A stretch of 64,000 bases of DNA, taken from NCBI RefSeq assembly GCF_033473495.1, contig NC_088939.1:2542001-2606000 (forward strand), in the 5' to 3' direction. This document shows positions 53,037 through 63,298 of the stretch, piece by piece. Source of the DNA: Cercospora beticola. Taxonomy: Eukaryota; Ascomycota; Dothideomycetes; Mycosphaerellales; Mycosphaerellaceae. The position numbers and the translations under genes are program-made. Every line of letters begins with the position of its first letter. The stretch's first letter is position 1. The notes beneath the pieces were generated by a model that ran no database searches, was not told where the DNA came from, and saw only the letters and a list, made by a program, of their open reading frames with translations.

Positions 53037-54455
53037 ATGGGGCCGAGGGTCGTGGACGGATCGTGCTGGCCCTGTCGGAAGCGGAGATTGAAGTGCGACC
53101 TGAGACGTCCCGCGTGCACAAAATGCTTACTCGCTGGAGGAGCATGCGACTACTCGCAGAAGCAGCTGCAGTGGGTGGGAGGTGCTGCCTTTCGTGGTCG
53201 GCTGAAGTCCATGGGCGCTCCTCTGGAAGGGCGCGCTTTACACTCGACCAGCGGATCTCCTGTGGATGACTCCGAACAACTTTCGACACTTCCAGCATCT
53301 CCTCCGTCACCTTCGCCTTTTCTCCCGCAATCGTTGGTCCTCTATTTCAGGAATGCTGTATGGCCAAGACTACAGTTGTCGGAGCAACTTATATCGCTGG
53401 ACGAGGAGATGCTAATGCACGAGCCTGTTTTGACAGAAGCAATCCTGGCTGTTTCGCAAGCGCATCATCACTTGCTATATTCCAACAAAGCGAGTTGTGC
53501 AGCGGGCTCTGGTGTTCAAACTCAAGAGCAGGCACGGCAGGTCGCTTTGACGAGATTCCGCAGTCGCATCGAGTGTGGTGTAGAATCGGTCGATGAAGCT
53601 CGTCAATTGTTTCAGGTCGTCTGCATGTTCTGTATCCTCGACGGCATGATTGCACCTGATCTTCAAAACAATGCTTCGGAGTCGCATCTCAAGGGAGGCT
53701 CGTCAATCTTGTCCACGTGGAACACCATTCCATCGCAGATGCTTCTGGCAGGTGGCTTGCAGACACATCTTCTGAGCGTCTTTGCTACAGTCGATCTGGT
53801 CCGCTCCTTGCTAAGTGGCGGTAAACCGTTCTTCGAGCCTACGATGTGGTCCATGTTTGCGGGTGTCCATGCATGGTGGGGAAAGTTATCTTGCGGCGAT
53901 TCTTTCCTCAAGGTTCTCAAAGTCTACTCGGAGGTTGCATTCCTTGGAAACATCGTTCACGACCACTTACCGGAAGACGTCGGATACCGACTGGCCGAGA
54001 GGTGCGTGCCAGATATCCTCGTATCGCTGGTTGGACAGGCAGCACGATCACATGGCCCGGACTTCACGCTTCCCGGGCACTGGGATTCCTTTTGCACATT
54101 GTACGAAACAAGCGCGATCATTTATGTGTATCGCGCATTACAAGGTAGAAGCGTAGACGATGCCGCAGTGCAACTTGTCGTCCGACAAGCCGTTTCGACG
54201 CTTCTCGATCAGCCACTGCCCGGGATGATGACCCATTGTCTGATATTCCCTTTACTCGTTGTCGGATCGCATTGTCTATACGCTCAGGATCGAAAGGCAG
54301 TGTCGGATTCTCTATCCAAATCAACTTCGTACCTGGCCTTCGGAAATTTGGTCCTGATGGCAGATTTGCTAAGAGACATCTGGAGTCGACCGGAGATCAA
54401 ACTGAATTGGTGGGACATGTTCAAATCAGTTTCACAAAACGTCTTCCTGTTCTGA
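53037..54455 (+). CDS. Zn2Cys6 (Gal4-type) transcription factor
   Basis: Single exon of 472 codons. The binuclear zinc cluster is at residues 10-37: Cys 10, 13, 20, 27, 30 and 37 with the basic RKRRLK between the second and third, a complete C6 motif. A short linker and Ser/Pro-rich stretch follow. Residues 110-470 are helical and look like the fungal-specific activator domain (PF11951 type): LTEAILAVSQAHHHLLY, LFQVVCMFCILDGM and a Gly-rich LKGGSSILSTW. No coiled coil is obvious after the finger. It stands between an aldehyde dehydrogenase and a permease and is likely to regulate one or both; this is inferred from position only. Confidence 0.9.
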   Translation: MGPRVVDGSCWPCRKRRLKCDLRRPACTKCLLAGGACDYSQKQLQWVGGAAFRGRLKSMGAPLEGRALHSTSGSPVDDSEQLSTLPASPPSPSPFLPQSLVLYFRNAVWPRLQLSEQLISLDEEMLMHEPVLTEAILAVSQAHHHLLYSNKASCAAGSGVQTQEQARQVALTRFRSRIECGVESVDEARQLFQVVCMFCILDGMIAPDLQNNASESHLKGGSSILSTWNTIPSQMLLAGGLQTHLLSVFATVDLVRSLLSGGKPFFEPTMWSMFAGVHAWWGKLSCGDSFLKVLKVYSEVAFLGNIVHDHLPEDVGYRLAERCVPDILVSLVGQAARSHGPDFTLPGHWDSFCTLYETSAIIYVYRALQGRSVDDAAVQLVVRQAVSTLLDQPLPGMMTHCLIFPLLVVGSHCLYAQDRKAVSDSLSKSTSYLAFGNLVLMADLLRDIWSRPEIKLNWWDMFKSVSQNVFLF

Positions 54456-54742
54456 TAGCGTGACATTGACCGCGCTCGGGATAAAAAGAGTTCAAGGCGC
54501 CTGCATTAGCTTTGGACGAACCCATTGCACAAGATACATGCTACTCCAAGCCTAGCTGGCTCCACATGCGTTCCCCAGTAGCGACCCCCGCCATTATATC
54601 AGCCACATGCTAGCCAGAAACGGCAGTCATCTGGACACGATCTGCAGATAATACTCTACTGACCATTGTGTTGCTCAAGAGTGCTTGATATGTCTTTCGC
54701 GAGGTGCATCGACACTCGCGTTGTCAACTCACCACTTCAACA

Positions 54743-56616
54743 ATGTCGACAAACGAAGCGTCCTCCGTCAGCATTGATGATCGAAAGCAAGAAGGCATAC
54801 TTGAAGTGCAGTATTCGCATAACGGAACAACTGTCGACCATGTCGAGAAAGAGGATGCCGGTCTCGTCGCGCTGGGTTACACGCCAGTGTTGACGAGAAA
54901 CAGGACTTTGTCTGCTGTTCTTTTCCAGTCGATTGCCATCAGTGAGCCTCTCAATTGAATGATCATGCGGAGCAGCAGCTGACACATATGTCTTCACATC
55001 AACAGTTGCTGTCCCATTCGGAGAAGGGACCGCACTGAACTCTGCAATCATCGGAGGCGGCCAGTTGCCGTACTTCATCGGCTGGATCATGGTGTCGGTC
55101 CTCGATCAAGCTGTGGTCATGAGTCTTGCAGAGGTATGTGTTGCGGTGCCGGGAGTTGTGCTCGCTTGTGTTTATGTAACTGATACACTATCATCAACAC
55201 AGCTCGCATCAAAATTCCCGACCGCTGGCGGACCACAATTCTGTAAGGGCTTGTCTCTTGCTCAAGGTGCCAGATCGTCGCTGATTCATGATGTGACGTT
55301 TAGGGGTGCACCAATTGATGCCTGCCGGTCGGGCGCGCACTACGCTCTCGTTCATGACAGGCTGGATCTGGCTCGTGGGCAACTGGACCATTGCCTTGTC
55401 AGTCAATTTTGGATTCGCCTCACTCATTGCTGGGACTGTCACAATGTATCATCCAGATTGGGCGGCAACTGACTGGCAGCTGCTTCTGATATTTTACGCC
55501 ATCTGCATTGCAGTCTTCTGCCTCTGTGCCTTCGGCAACCGGTTTCTGCCATACGTCGATACAATAGCGGCTGGTTGGAACCTTCTCTGCATCATGGTCG
55601 TATTCATTGGGCTATCTGCGACCGCGAAAGAGGGACGACACAGCGCTGCGTATGCACTGGCGCACTATAACAATACGCTCAGTGGCTGGGGCTCCTGGAG
55701 CTTTGCCATTGGTCTGCTTCCTGCTGCATATACTTATGCAGCGATGGGAATGATATCGAGCATGGCAGAAGAAGTACATGAACCCGAGCGGATGCTACCC
55801 AAGGCTATGTGTTTGAGTGTCCCCCTTTCTGCCATTATGGGACTCTTTTTCATTCTACCAATCTGTTTCACGCTGCCACCACTTGAGGATGTACTTAACG
55901 CACCGGCTGCCCAGGGCCTTCCCTACATCTTCAATCATGTGATGGGGAGTCCCGGAGGCGGCCTTGGACTCATGTTCTTTGTGTTGGGAGTTGCTGTGTT
56001 CTGCTCGGTCTCCATCACTACCACAGCATCGCGTTGCACATGGGCTTTTGCACGGTGGGTACGAAGTCTACATTCCGCTGCTATGGGTGCTAACGCTCGC
56101 CGCACAGGGACCATGCCATTCCTTTCTCTGGTCTGTGGTCCAGGCTTGACTTGGGCGACACGCCCGTGATGGCTCTTCTACTCACGACAGTTGTTCAAAT
56201 GCTGCTAGGCCTGATCAATCTCGGCTCAACCAGTGCTTTTACGGCATTCGCCTCTGTGGGAGTGATCGGACTCGCAGCTGCTTATGCCCTGCCAGTGGCT
56301 GTGAGCATGCTCGAAGGTCGAAAAGCTGTATCGACAGCTCGATTCCGGTTTCCTCCTGTCGTCGGCTGGCTTGTCAATGGAGTCATGGTCGTCTGGATTG
56401 CCTTCCAGATGATACTATTTTCGATGCCAACGACGTTACCGGTTACAGCAACAAGCATGAACTATGCCAGTGTTGTGTTTGTGGGATTTTTCGTCCTCAG
56501 CACAGCTTACTATTTGCTGTGGGCTCGAAAAGGTACGTGTTGCCTTCTGTCTATTCATAGTTGTGTCCTCACTATTCTCAGTCTACGAGGGCCCCCCGAT
56601 CACGCACGGCCTGTGA
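54743..56616 (+). CDS. Amino acid / GABA-type permease (APC superfamily)
   Basis: Six exons, 54743-54941, 55006-55133, 55203-55242, 55304-56054, 56108-56532 and 56582-56616, give 525 residues; all phases agree, including a 40-nt third exon. It has about twelve hydrophobic segments. Family landmarks are AVPFGEGTALNSAIIGGGQL in TM1-TM2, ASKFPTAGGPQFWVHQL, YTYAAMGMISSMAEEVHEPE and the cytoplasmic WAFARDHAIPFSGLW formed across the 56055-56107 intron, all typical of Uga4/GABA and choline-type permeases. It imports an amino acid or amine across the plasma membrane. Next to an aldehyde dehydrogenase and a regulator, uptake and oxidation of GABA or another amine is a reasonable guess. Confidence 0.9.
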
Positions 56617-57395
56617 GGCGGAATGCTTAATGCGTCGCTCGTGGAGATTGGCAGAGTCTCGCGTCGTACACGCCCATTGTTCTTTCGAGAGTCGACACGC
56701 AAAGACGAACACCCACCGAGTTTGTCTCCGTATGTCTCGATAAATCTGTCAACAAAGGCTCGCCGTTCATGAGGTTTTTCAAATCCATCCTTGGGTATGT
56801 TGCGGCCAAGATAGTGCGCGGTACAGGACATTGACGTTGTTTGAATTGATATAAGGCCACAAGAAAGATGCGTTGCGCTCCAGCTACAGGAAAGATCTCA
56901 TAATCAATACGAGCATTGATGTTCTGCAGAGGCTTTGAGCCCATCAATCCATTCTGTCTTCGCGCTTCTCAGCCCATGGGTGCCATTGTTCGAGCTCATT
57001 ACGACGGGAACGATGTTTTGAGATGACAGTCTCTCGCTCCAGTCCACTACTGCTTCCACGAGCCGTGATTATCCGAATCATATGGGCAGCGAGATAAGGG
57101 TATGTACCAGAAGTGATAGCGTTAACTTCAGACTCCATGCAGGTCGTGCACACTACTGGAAACTCAAAATGCTGCCTTTTCTATTGCCTGTTTGGGTCAA
57201 GTATCGACCCTACAACAAGCCTCTTCCATGCTGATCCTGAGGGGAAGTCCATGGCCGGGCAAAGACCAAAAGGGTGAAAAGCAAAGACGTTGTTCAGGAC
57301 ATATAATGTCTACTCGGATAGCGGCAGCTGTTCTTTTGAAGTAACACGTTCACAACATTGGAACTAGCTTCCAGTCAAGCCTTCGTAAGACTAAA
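56617..57395. other. Intergenic stretch, no supported gene
   Basis: About 780 bases. A TATA-like ATATAATG lies at 57301-57308, about 90 bases before the ATG of the secreted-protein gene. Short minus-strand frames (56627-57153) have no domain. Confidence 0.4.
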
Positions 57396-58021
57396 ATGCA
57401 ACTTCTATCAGTACTCGTCGTCATCCCTTTCGTCTACGGATACACGACTACACCAACAGCCACAGAACCTTGCCTATCAGAACCCGAGGCCGCCAACATC
57501 GCACGACGCTGGTTCTCGATTTTCCAGACCGATTCTCAGGGCAATGGAACTGGCGCAGCACTCGTTGATGTCACTCTAGCCCCCGAATTTGAATACACCG
57601 ACGAAGGAGCCACATTTGGAGATCCCACTCCGCTGTACACCAATCGCAGTGCAGTATACGACTCTGTTTCCAGTTCAGGATACAGCGGTGCATTGGTTAC
57701 GGATGTTCAGTATGATGTATTATACGTCTTCTCCAGCTGCTCGGTCATCGGGACCAGATGGCAGGGGAACTCCAAGAGTGCCGAAGCGGACAATGTGTAA
57801 GCTTCCGACATGTTATCGACGTTTTCGTTCTGGTGTGGATTTCGCTGATTTTGATCGTTCGGAATTGTAGGACCGTACCAGTTGGAACCACTATTCGATA
57901 TTTGGGAACTGATTACTTGCAAGTGGACCTTGCCACTCGATTGATATACAACGCTACTTCGTCGTCGGATCTCTTGAATTACTACAAGCAGTTGGGGGAC
58001 TCTGGTGTGCTGGCAGGCTAG
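57396..58021 (+). CDS. Small secreted protein, NTF2/SnoaL-like
   Basis: Exons 57396-57796 and 57871-58021 give 183 residues. The start MQLLSVLVVIPFVYGYTTTP is a signal peptide, with likely cleavage after VYG. The mature part begins with PCLSEPEAANIARRWFSIFQ, the helix of SnoaL-like/NTF2-fold proteins. LAPEFEYTDEGATFGDPTPL follows, then YDVLYVFSSCSVIGTRWQGN and, after the splice, VPVGTTIRYLGTDYLQVDLA. Two Cys could form a disulfide. Sequons NGT, NRS and NAT support secretion. Such proteins are frequent in the secretomes of filamentous ascomycetes; no enzymatic role can be assigned. Confidence 0.78.
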
Positions 58022-58927
58022 CATAGGCATTTCTCATACCTGTACCTTGGAACAACAGGTGGTGCTGGTTAGCAGTATAAGTCTCACCGCGCCGATCAAT
58101 ACATATCGAGTTTCGAAGTCTGCATTCATCGGCTAAAGGAGCATCAGTCCTTCCTAATACTATCGTATCCTCCAAATCTAGTTGGCCGCTCTTGAGAAAT
58201 TCCGTTACGCCGTAGAGAGCTAACAGGAGAGTGCGCGGCACAATACCAATAGCAGGGGGGATGAACAAAACACAAAAGACAGATGGTGGTATGTACGGAA
58301 GTGTAGTTCAAATTATAAGATTGTCCAGAGAAGACTAACTAACGAACGAAAGGGACGGAGGAGTGGAAGTACGCCTGAGGCCTGGCAGACATGAATTTCG
58401 AACTTCCCCTGCACGACCTCTTATACACCATGACCTCTCATCATCCAACACTAGAGATACAGGTTCTCCCATAATATCTACCATACGTGAAGAGTTTAAA
58501 GAGGCGTTCCCAGATGTTTCTCTGCTAAGGATACTATACAGCTTCATATTGATTCAACTTCTCACCTCGTTATACAGTCAGCCACCGCCGTTGAGTCGGA
58601 CCAGTGACATCGATATACTCAGCGTACACACGAGGAAGTGTGCAAATAATGTATTAGATGATGGGGACAAGTGCCGAACAGGAAGCGGGAGTTGGACTAC
58701 GGGTAGGCTTGGCAGACACCTGAGGCACAAGTTTTGAACTTCACTTGGAAAATTCCTTATGCCCGGCAGGATGAAGTTGCTTTCCATCAATGATCTAGTC
58801 TTACAGACTCAAAAGGCATTAAGTTGCAGCCAGCAGGTCAAAAGGAGTGTTGTTCACCTTCGAGCCCCCTGATATCACATGTGAGCGGTCATATTGAGAT
58901 TGCATGCGCACCAAGTATTCAATCAAG
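58022..58927. other. Intergenic stretch before tRNA-Glu
   Basis: About 900 bases without a supported gene. Two loosely similar blocks occur, near 58375-58405 and 58705-58735 (GGCAGACA...TTTCGAACTTC versus GGCAGACA...TTTTGAACTTC), which may be traces of an old duplication. Confidence 0.4.
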
Positions 58928-59063
58928 TCCGTAATGGTCTAGTGGCTAGGATTTGTCGCTCTCATTCTTCAATGGTCCGACAAGGCCAGGGTTCAATTCC
59001 CTGTTACGTATGTGTTCACTTCAGATGTGTTCATCAGAATAATCGCTAATAATTACCAGGGAA
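58928..59063 (+). tRNA. tRNA-Glu(CTC) with two introns
   Basis: Exons 58928-58964, 58977-59007 and 59060-59063 assemble a 72-nt cloverleaf. Acceptor TCCGTAA (58928-58934) pairs fully with TTAC (59004-59007) plus GGA (59060-59062); discriminator A 59063. The D arm is GTCTAGTGGCTAGGAT, as in other eukaryotic tRNA-Glu. Anticodon stem TGTCG (58954-58958) pairs with CGACA (58978-58982); anticodon CTC at 58961-58963. T stem CAGGG pairs with CCCTG around loop TTCAATT. Intron 1 (58965-58976, 12 nt) is at 37/38. Intron 2 (59008-59059, 52 nt) interrupts the 3' acceptor strand between positions 69 and 70. The A and B boxes are intact, no TTTT occurs inside, and T runs follow at 59084. Unspliced, the stem would have one C-T mismatch. 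Confidence 0.9.
59008..59059 (+). other. mRNA-type (GT-AG) intron inside the acceptor stem of tRNA-Glu
   Basis: 52 nt beginning GTATGT, with the branch-like GCTAATA at 59045-59051 and ending TTACCAG. Only precise GT-AG removal joins TTAC to GGA and so restores a perfect seven-pair acceptor stem, the discriminator A and a terminator about 20 nt downstream. Length and signals match the spliceosomal introns of this genome. The sequence is not similar to the tRNA-Phe T-arm intron apart from these signals, so the two were probably gained separately. A weaker alternative is a mature end at 59010 with one mismatch. Confidence 0.78.
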
Positions 59064-59083
59064 ATCAATTGGGATAAATGATG

Positions 59084-59098
59084 TTTTTGGGTTTTTTT
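59084..59098 (+). terminator. RNA polymerase III terminator of tRNA-Glu
   Basis: Five T at 59084-59088 and seven T at 59092-59098, separated by GGG. The first run starts 21 nt after the proposed discriminator base at 59063, but 74 nt after the alternative end at 59010, favouring the two-intron model. Confidence 0.75.
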
Positions 59099-59654
59099 GG
59101 TGTCCACGATCCAACCATGTTCTGGCCTAGACTACCTCTTACCGCTACTAATGAAGTTATCCCCTACTCTTCATGCCATGCAATTTCAACTGGATGAAGG
59201 GAGCGGAGTTCTTGTTCTGTCATTTCCCTTTTTGTTTACTCAGAAATCTTATATATGTCGTGTGAACAGAGAGGCATGGGACCCAAGACGAGATAGCTGA
59301 CAGGTTTAACATAGACTGTTTCATTTCGCAGGCTCTCGATGAGCTTTGAGCGCACTACGAGCCTCTGGCAACGAAACTGGTCGAATCTTGTCTCTTGTAA
59401 GCACGTGTACCATGCTTGTGGCCGCGACACTGCCATGCTGTCGTTTTCATTTTCTTTGGGTATCTTCTGCTTCTTTGCTCGCTCGAGGAGCTCAGCATAT
59501 ATGTGCGTGTGCAATCGAATATGCCAACCAAATGCACGGCCATACAGGCGGAAAGCGGGATCTCATTGAGCGGTCTCCAATGATCATTCGTGAACGGGCA
59601 TCGACCTTTCACGAAACCAAAGACCAAAGCCCCTTGTAACGCATTGGGAATCGC
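59099..59654. other. Intergenic stretch, no supported gene
   Basis: About 550 bases between the tRNA-Glu terminator and the 3' end of the disrupted minus-strand gene. Frames at 59339-59639 are short and have no domain. Confidence 0.4.
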
Positions 59655-62324
59655 CTATGCCGTCTCTTTCTTCTCAGCCAATTTGAACATTCCTCCAAAC
59701 CATCCATACGCACGATTCAACCTCCTGCCATGTCTCCTCGCAATCCAGTACGGTATCTTCCCGCTGGGATGAGGTTCGTGAAATTGTATGCTCCTCTCAA
59801 CATCCAACTTCGTGGGACTGAATTGCCACACACTGCCGTACAGCTTCTCGGACTTGAATCCTGTGGCTACCATGGCATGCACGAAATCAGCCCAAGGCAG
59901 TTCTCCTGGCGTTGATCCAGATGAGGGTGTGTAGAATATGGTCTTGAATACTTTGAGCGCACGATTGTCCACTTCAAAGATGGGCTGAGGGTCGAGCAAA
60001 TTTTCTTCGGGCAGGATGTTGTTGTTATCATCGACAGGCGCTGGCGTCGATGCTGGTGCACCTCGGGTCTTTGGTTTCGTCCTGGGCTGAGCTATATGGA
60101 CTCCTTTGTCATTGCCTGAAGTTTCTGTCCGCAACTCAAGATCGAAATATATCTCGGAAAGCGGTTTGCAAAGAGCATCAACCTGCTGGTTCTTCTTTGC
60201 TTGGGACGCATTATTGTCTTGTTTCGTTTCTGGATCTAACCACTCGGGCGTGCGGTGCAACAGCCGTGGCTGAAGCATGAGTTCACGAACAGCAGTATTT
60301 CGCAAATCGCCCGCATTTCGATGCACAAGCTCATCAACCTTGTTCCAAAACGTGTCCAGATTCTGTTCAGCCAGTCTCATAGCGTCCGTAGTTTCTTTCG
60401 TTCTGCGTTTATCCACTGGATATCCAAAGCGTTCGGTCGTGGGAGTTTCATATCGCGCCAGAACATCTGCGCTTCCTTTGGTAGCATCGCGCAGTCGATA
60501 CCATGGCCGGCTTTGCTTTTCGTAGTCCGCCACGATGTCGCTCTCCAAGTCCACCAGATTATTCACGAACATATTTGCCCAAGGTTGGTACAGTTCAAGT
60601 TGCCGAATACATTCACACAGTATCGACAAATCACCGATTTGGGCTGCACAATATGCTGAGATGAGCTCTTTCGCTTTCGGTTCGGAGTCGATTGTATGCT
60701 GGAGTTCGTCCACTATGTTCGTCATCCTCAGGAGAAGGACCGTGCGGTCGTCCTTCCAGAGCTTTTGGAGCAAGTAGTAAATGAAACTCTCTGGGTGTTT
60801 GAGCGGCGAATTAGACTTTCTCTCCAGAGCGATGCGGGTCTGCTTCAGATCGTCTTCAGGTTCTCACGCCCAATAGCCTCTCCAAGGTGGTGATGACATG
60901 AAAAACATTCTGAGATCCTCGATTGGCCCTTTCGTGGTCTGATACAACAGGTGGCGGAAGCTACAGCGGTCAGCCAAATTCTCGTACTGTCAAGAAGCAT
61001 GTGACATGCGCACCGAAGTATTGCGAGCAGATACTCCGCCGGTAGGTCATCTTCAGGCTTGATGCTCTTCGAGTATTTCTTTTCCAGGTCTCTCAGCTTT
61101 AGTGCTTGTCTGTGCAGCTCCGCTCACCACTCGAGCTTCATGAAGGCCGAAGATACTTCTCGATCTGTAGATCTCATCAGTCTCTGTTGCTTGCATCAGA
61201 TTCGTCGGCGCCTACGCGTTATCCACCCCCATAATATGTCTTCTCGCCCAAATCGTAGATACGGATGTTCCTTGCCGCGGGTATCTTTGATCAACTCCTG
61301 ACGATGCTCACGCATCTCACGCAGAGTGTTCGAGAAGTACAGCGGGTCTTCACGGAGTGACCACAGATGATCCTCGGCAGCCGCTCGCTTCGCACCCAGG
61401 AGGCTAACCATTCGGTCCCAACTGAGATGAGCAGGAATGCGATATGGAGCTTCTGCTTTCATGAGCGCCAAGGATGCAAGTCCGCTTTCTTGGTCTGTTA
61501 TGGGCGGGGGCGCTGGCTGAGCTGGATAGTCCAGCAGCGATTCCTCGGATATGTCGTGGAGGATGTTCCTGGCGCACTTGACGAGGAAATCCATTGTCCT
61601 GTCCTGGGACTCCAATATGAGTAGTCCCTCGCCGGGTTGCATATGCTTTCTTGTACAACACCATTGACCAGCATCTGGATGATCGTTCCAATGAAGCAGC
61701 CGGCCATATTCGGCCTCTGTTCTCTTGCCGTTGAAGAGCATGACGTGGAGATTTAGAAATGCAGGTGTTATAGACTCAGTGACAATTCCAATGTGCATGG
61801 ACTCGTATTCTGCAGCTGCAAAGTCGCAAGGATCATTTCGACCACGAGCATTCAGGAAAAGAAGTAATGTCTGAGATGTAATCTTGTCAGCATGCTGGCT
61901 GCGCTTCGACCACTTTGTTGACGATTCAAAACACCTTTGGCTTTGTGAGGTCCTCTTGATTGATGAAGGGCCACATCAACTCTGAGCGATACTGCGCACC
62001 CACTCCCCGCTCTGTCATCTTCCTAAACACTGCGAAGTCAGGTCGATGGGTAACCGGCATGGTACCTCCCCACGCGGCAAGAATGATTTTCCGCTTCTGT
62101 TCCCGCGTCTTCTTCAACCATCGTTTCTGGATTGTGGCTTCGTGTCTTTCCAGGATCTTTTTAAGCAACCGGAAATTTCTGAAGATAGAAGCAACTCGCG
62201 TATCTCGCTGTTTCCGAACGTCTTGTGCCTTTGGCATCTCCGGCATCTGAGGGCCGCCAGGTTTCCCATATCCCATCTCTCGAAGGAACCTTCCCGGATC
62301 GGTGTCACTGTCGCTGTCTGCCAT
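59655..62324 (-). pseudogene. Disrupted gene for a conserved fungal protein of unknown function
   Basis: Exons 62324-61935, 61870-61014 and 60960-59655 join in phase and read as about 850 codons of a family common in filamentous ascomycetes. Recognisable blocks are HEATIQKRWLKKTREQKRKI, ELMWPFINQEDLTKPK, the splice into TLLLFLNARGRNDPCDFA, EAPYRIPAHLSWDRMVSLLG, AAAEDHLWSLREDPLYF, LKLRDLEKKYSKSIKPEDDL, FRHLLYQTTKGPI, LVDELQ-like NIVDELQHTIDSEPKAKELI and LELYQPWANMF. The frame is broken by TGA at 61196-61198, 61124-61126 and 60864-60866. The last reads YWA-stop-EPEDD where homologs have Arg (CGA to TGA). The first two flank a diverged patch that may hold a lost intron plus a 1-nt shift. It could be a decaying gene or contain assembly errors. 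A 372-codon frame survives at the 3' end. Confidence 0.7.
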
Positions 62325-63298
62325 GGCCTCAGGATGAAGCTCAATGAAGGCCAGAAATGAGCTGTTTGCGGCAGACACGACCTGGGACCGCTCGACTTCG
62401 TCCAGGTTCTACAGTGCAAGTCGAAGCCGCCAATGCTACGTGCCTACTTACGCCAGACTTCGCGCTCGCTTGAAAGTATGTAGTGTGCAAACGGTGCACA
62501 CGCAGTTGTGGAAAGAGCAACTGGTGGGAAGAGTTTATGGCCAGATCCAATGAAGTGCAAAGTCGAGCACAGATGTTGATCAGGTGTGAGGAAGCAAGGG
62601 GCAACTTCATCAATTAGCAACTAGGAGGTAGCAAATGCAACGTGCAGCAAGGTCAAAGAAATAGCTGACGTTGCAAACTTTGAGGTAGAACTAAAACGGG
62701 ACTGCTTTCTTGGCGCTCTTTGAGAGCACATTCTATAATGTCACTTCTGTAGCTTTACATAGAGCAAGTCTACCTCCTACGATATCTGCGCGTCGGCCAT
62801 CCAAAGAGCATCGTCCGCCGCCGCCCAAGCGTTCATCGATGTCTCGTGACCGCACCCGCTTGCTCTTCGTGAACGGCACACGCGCTCATGACTCTGCCAC
62901 GCGTCTCCCGCATCGATTCACTACGTACGCCACAATCGATCTTCGGCAGCTGTAACATAAAATTTGACCCCACTATGTTGCCCGTTTGAGTTGATTGCGG
63001 AAGGCATACATCAATGTATCGTGAAGTGGTTCGTCGTGAAGTGATATGTCGTAAGTCTGGTGTCGTCAGGTGTTGAAGCATTAGCCTCAGTATAGACTGC
63101 AATTACAGCGCGAGAGAACCATCGACTGGCCACGAGCGTCATAGTCCGAGACAGTGCTGTCTGTAAAGAAGCCTCTCTGCTCGCAGCAGCGTACCTCTCG
63201 GAAGGCATTAATCCGACAAAAGCCTGGAGCAGGGTGCCCCAATGTTGTGAACCGCGTCTTGCACGTCTGTTCGAATAGTCGAAAGCGGCGAATCCCCA
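62325..63298. other. Intergenic stretch upstream of the disrupted gene
   Basis: About 970 bases. The frame of the disrupted gene stays open to an ATG at 62378 (18 extra residues). A plus-strand frame at 62710-62955 and several minus frames lack domains. Around 63015-63055 there is a short repeated GTGAAGTG-type motif. No RNA gene was seen. Confidence 0.4.

Noticed and set aside
58375..58735. Two similar blocks that could mark a degraded repeat element
   Set aside because: Similarity is limited to about 20-30 imperfect bases with no termini or target-site duplication.
58928..59010. Reading tRNA-Glu as an 83-base gene ending TTACGTA without a second intron
   Set aside because: It leaves a C-T mismatch in the acceptor stem and a terminator 74 nt away, whereas GT-AG removal fixes both. 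Kept as the main alternative.
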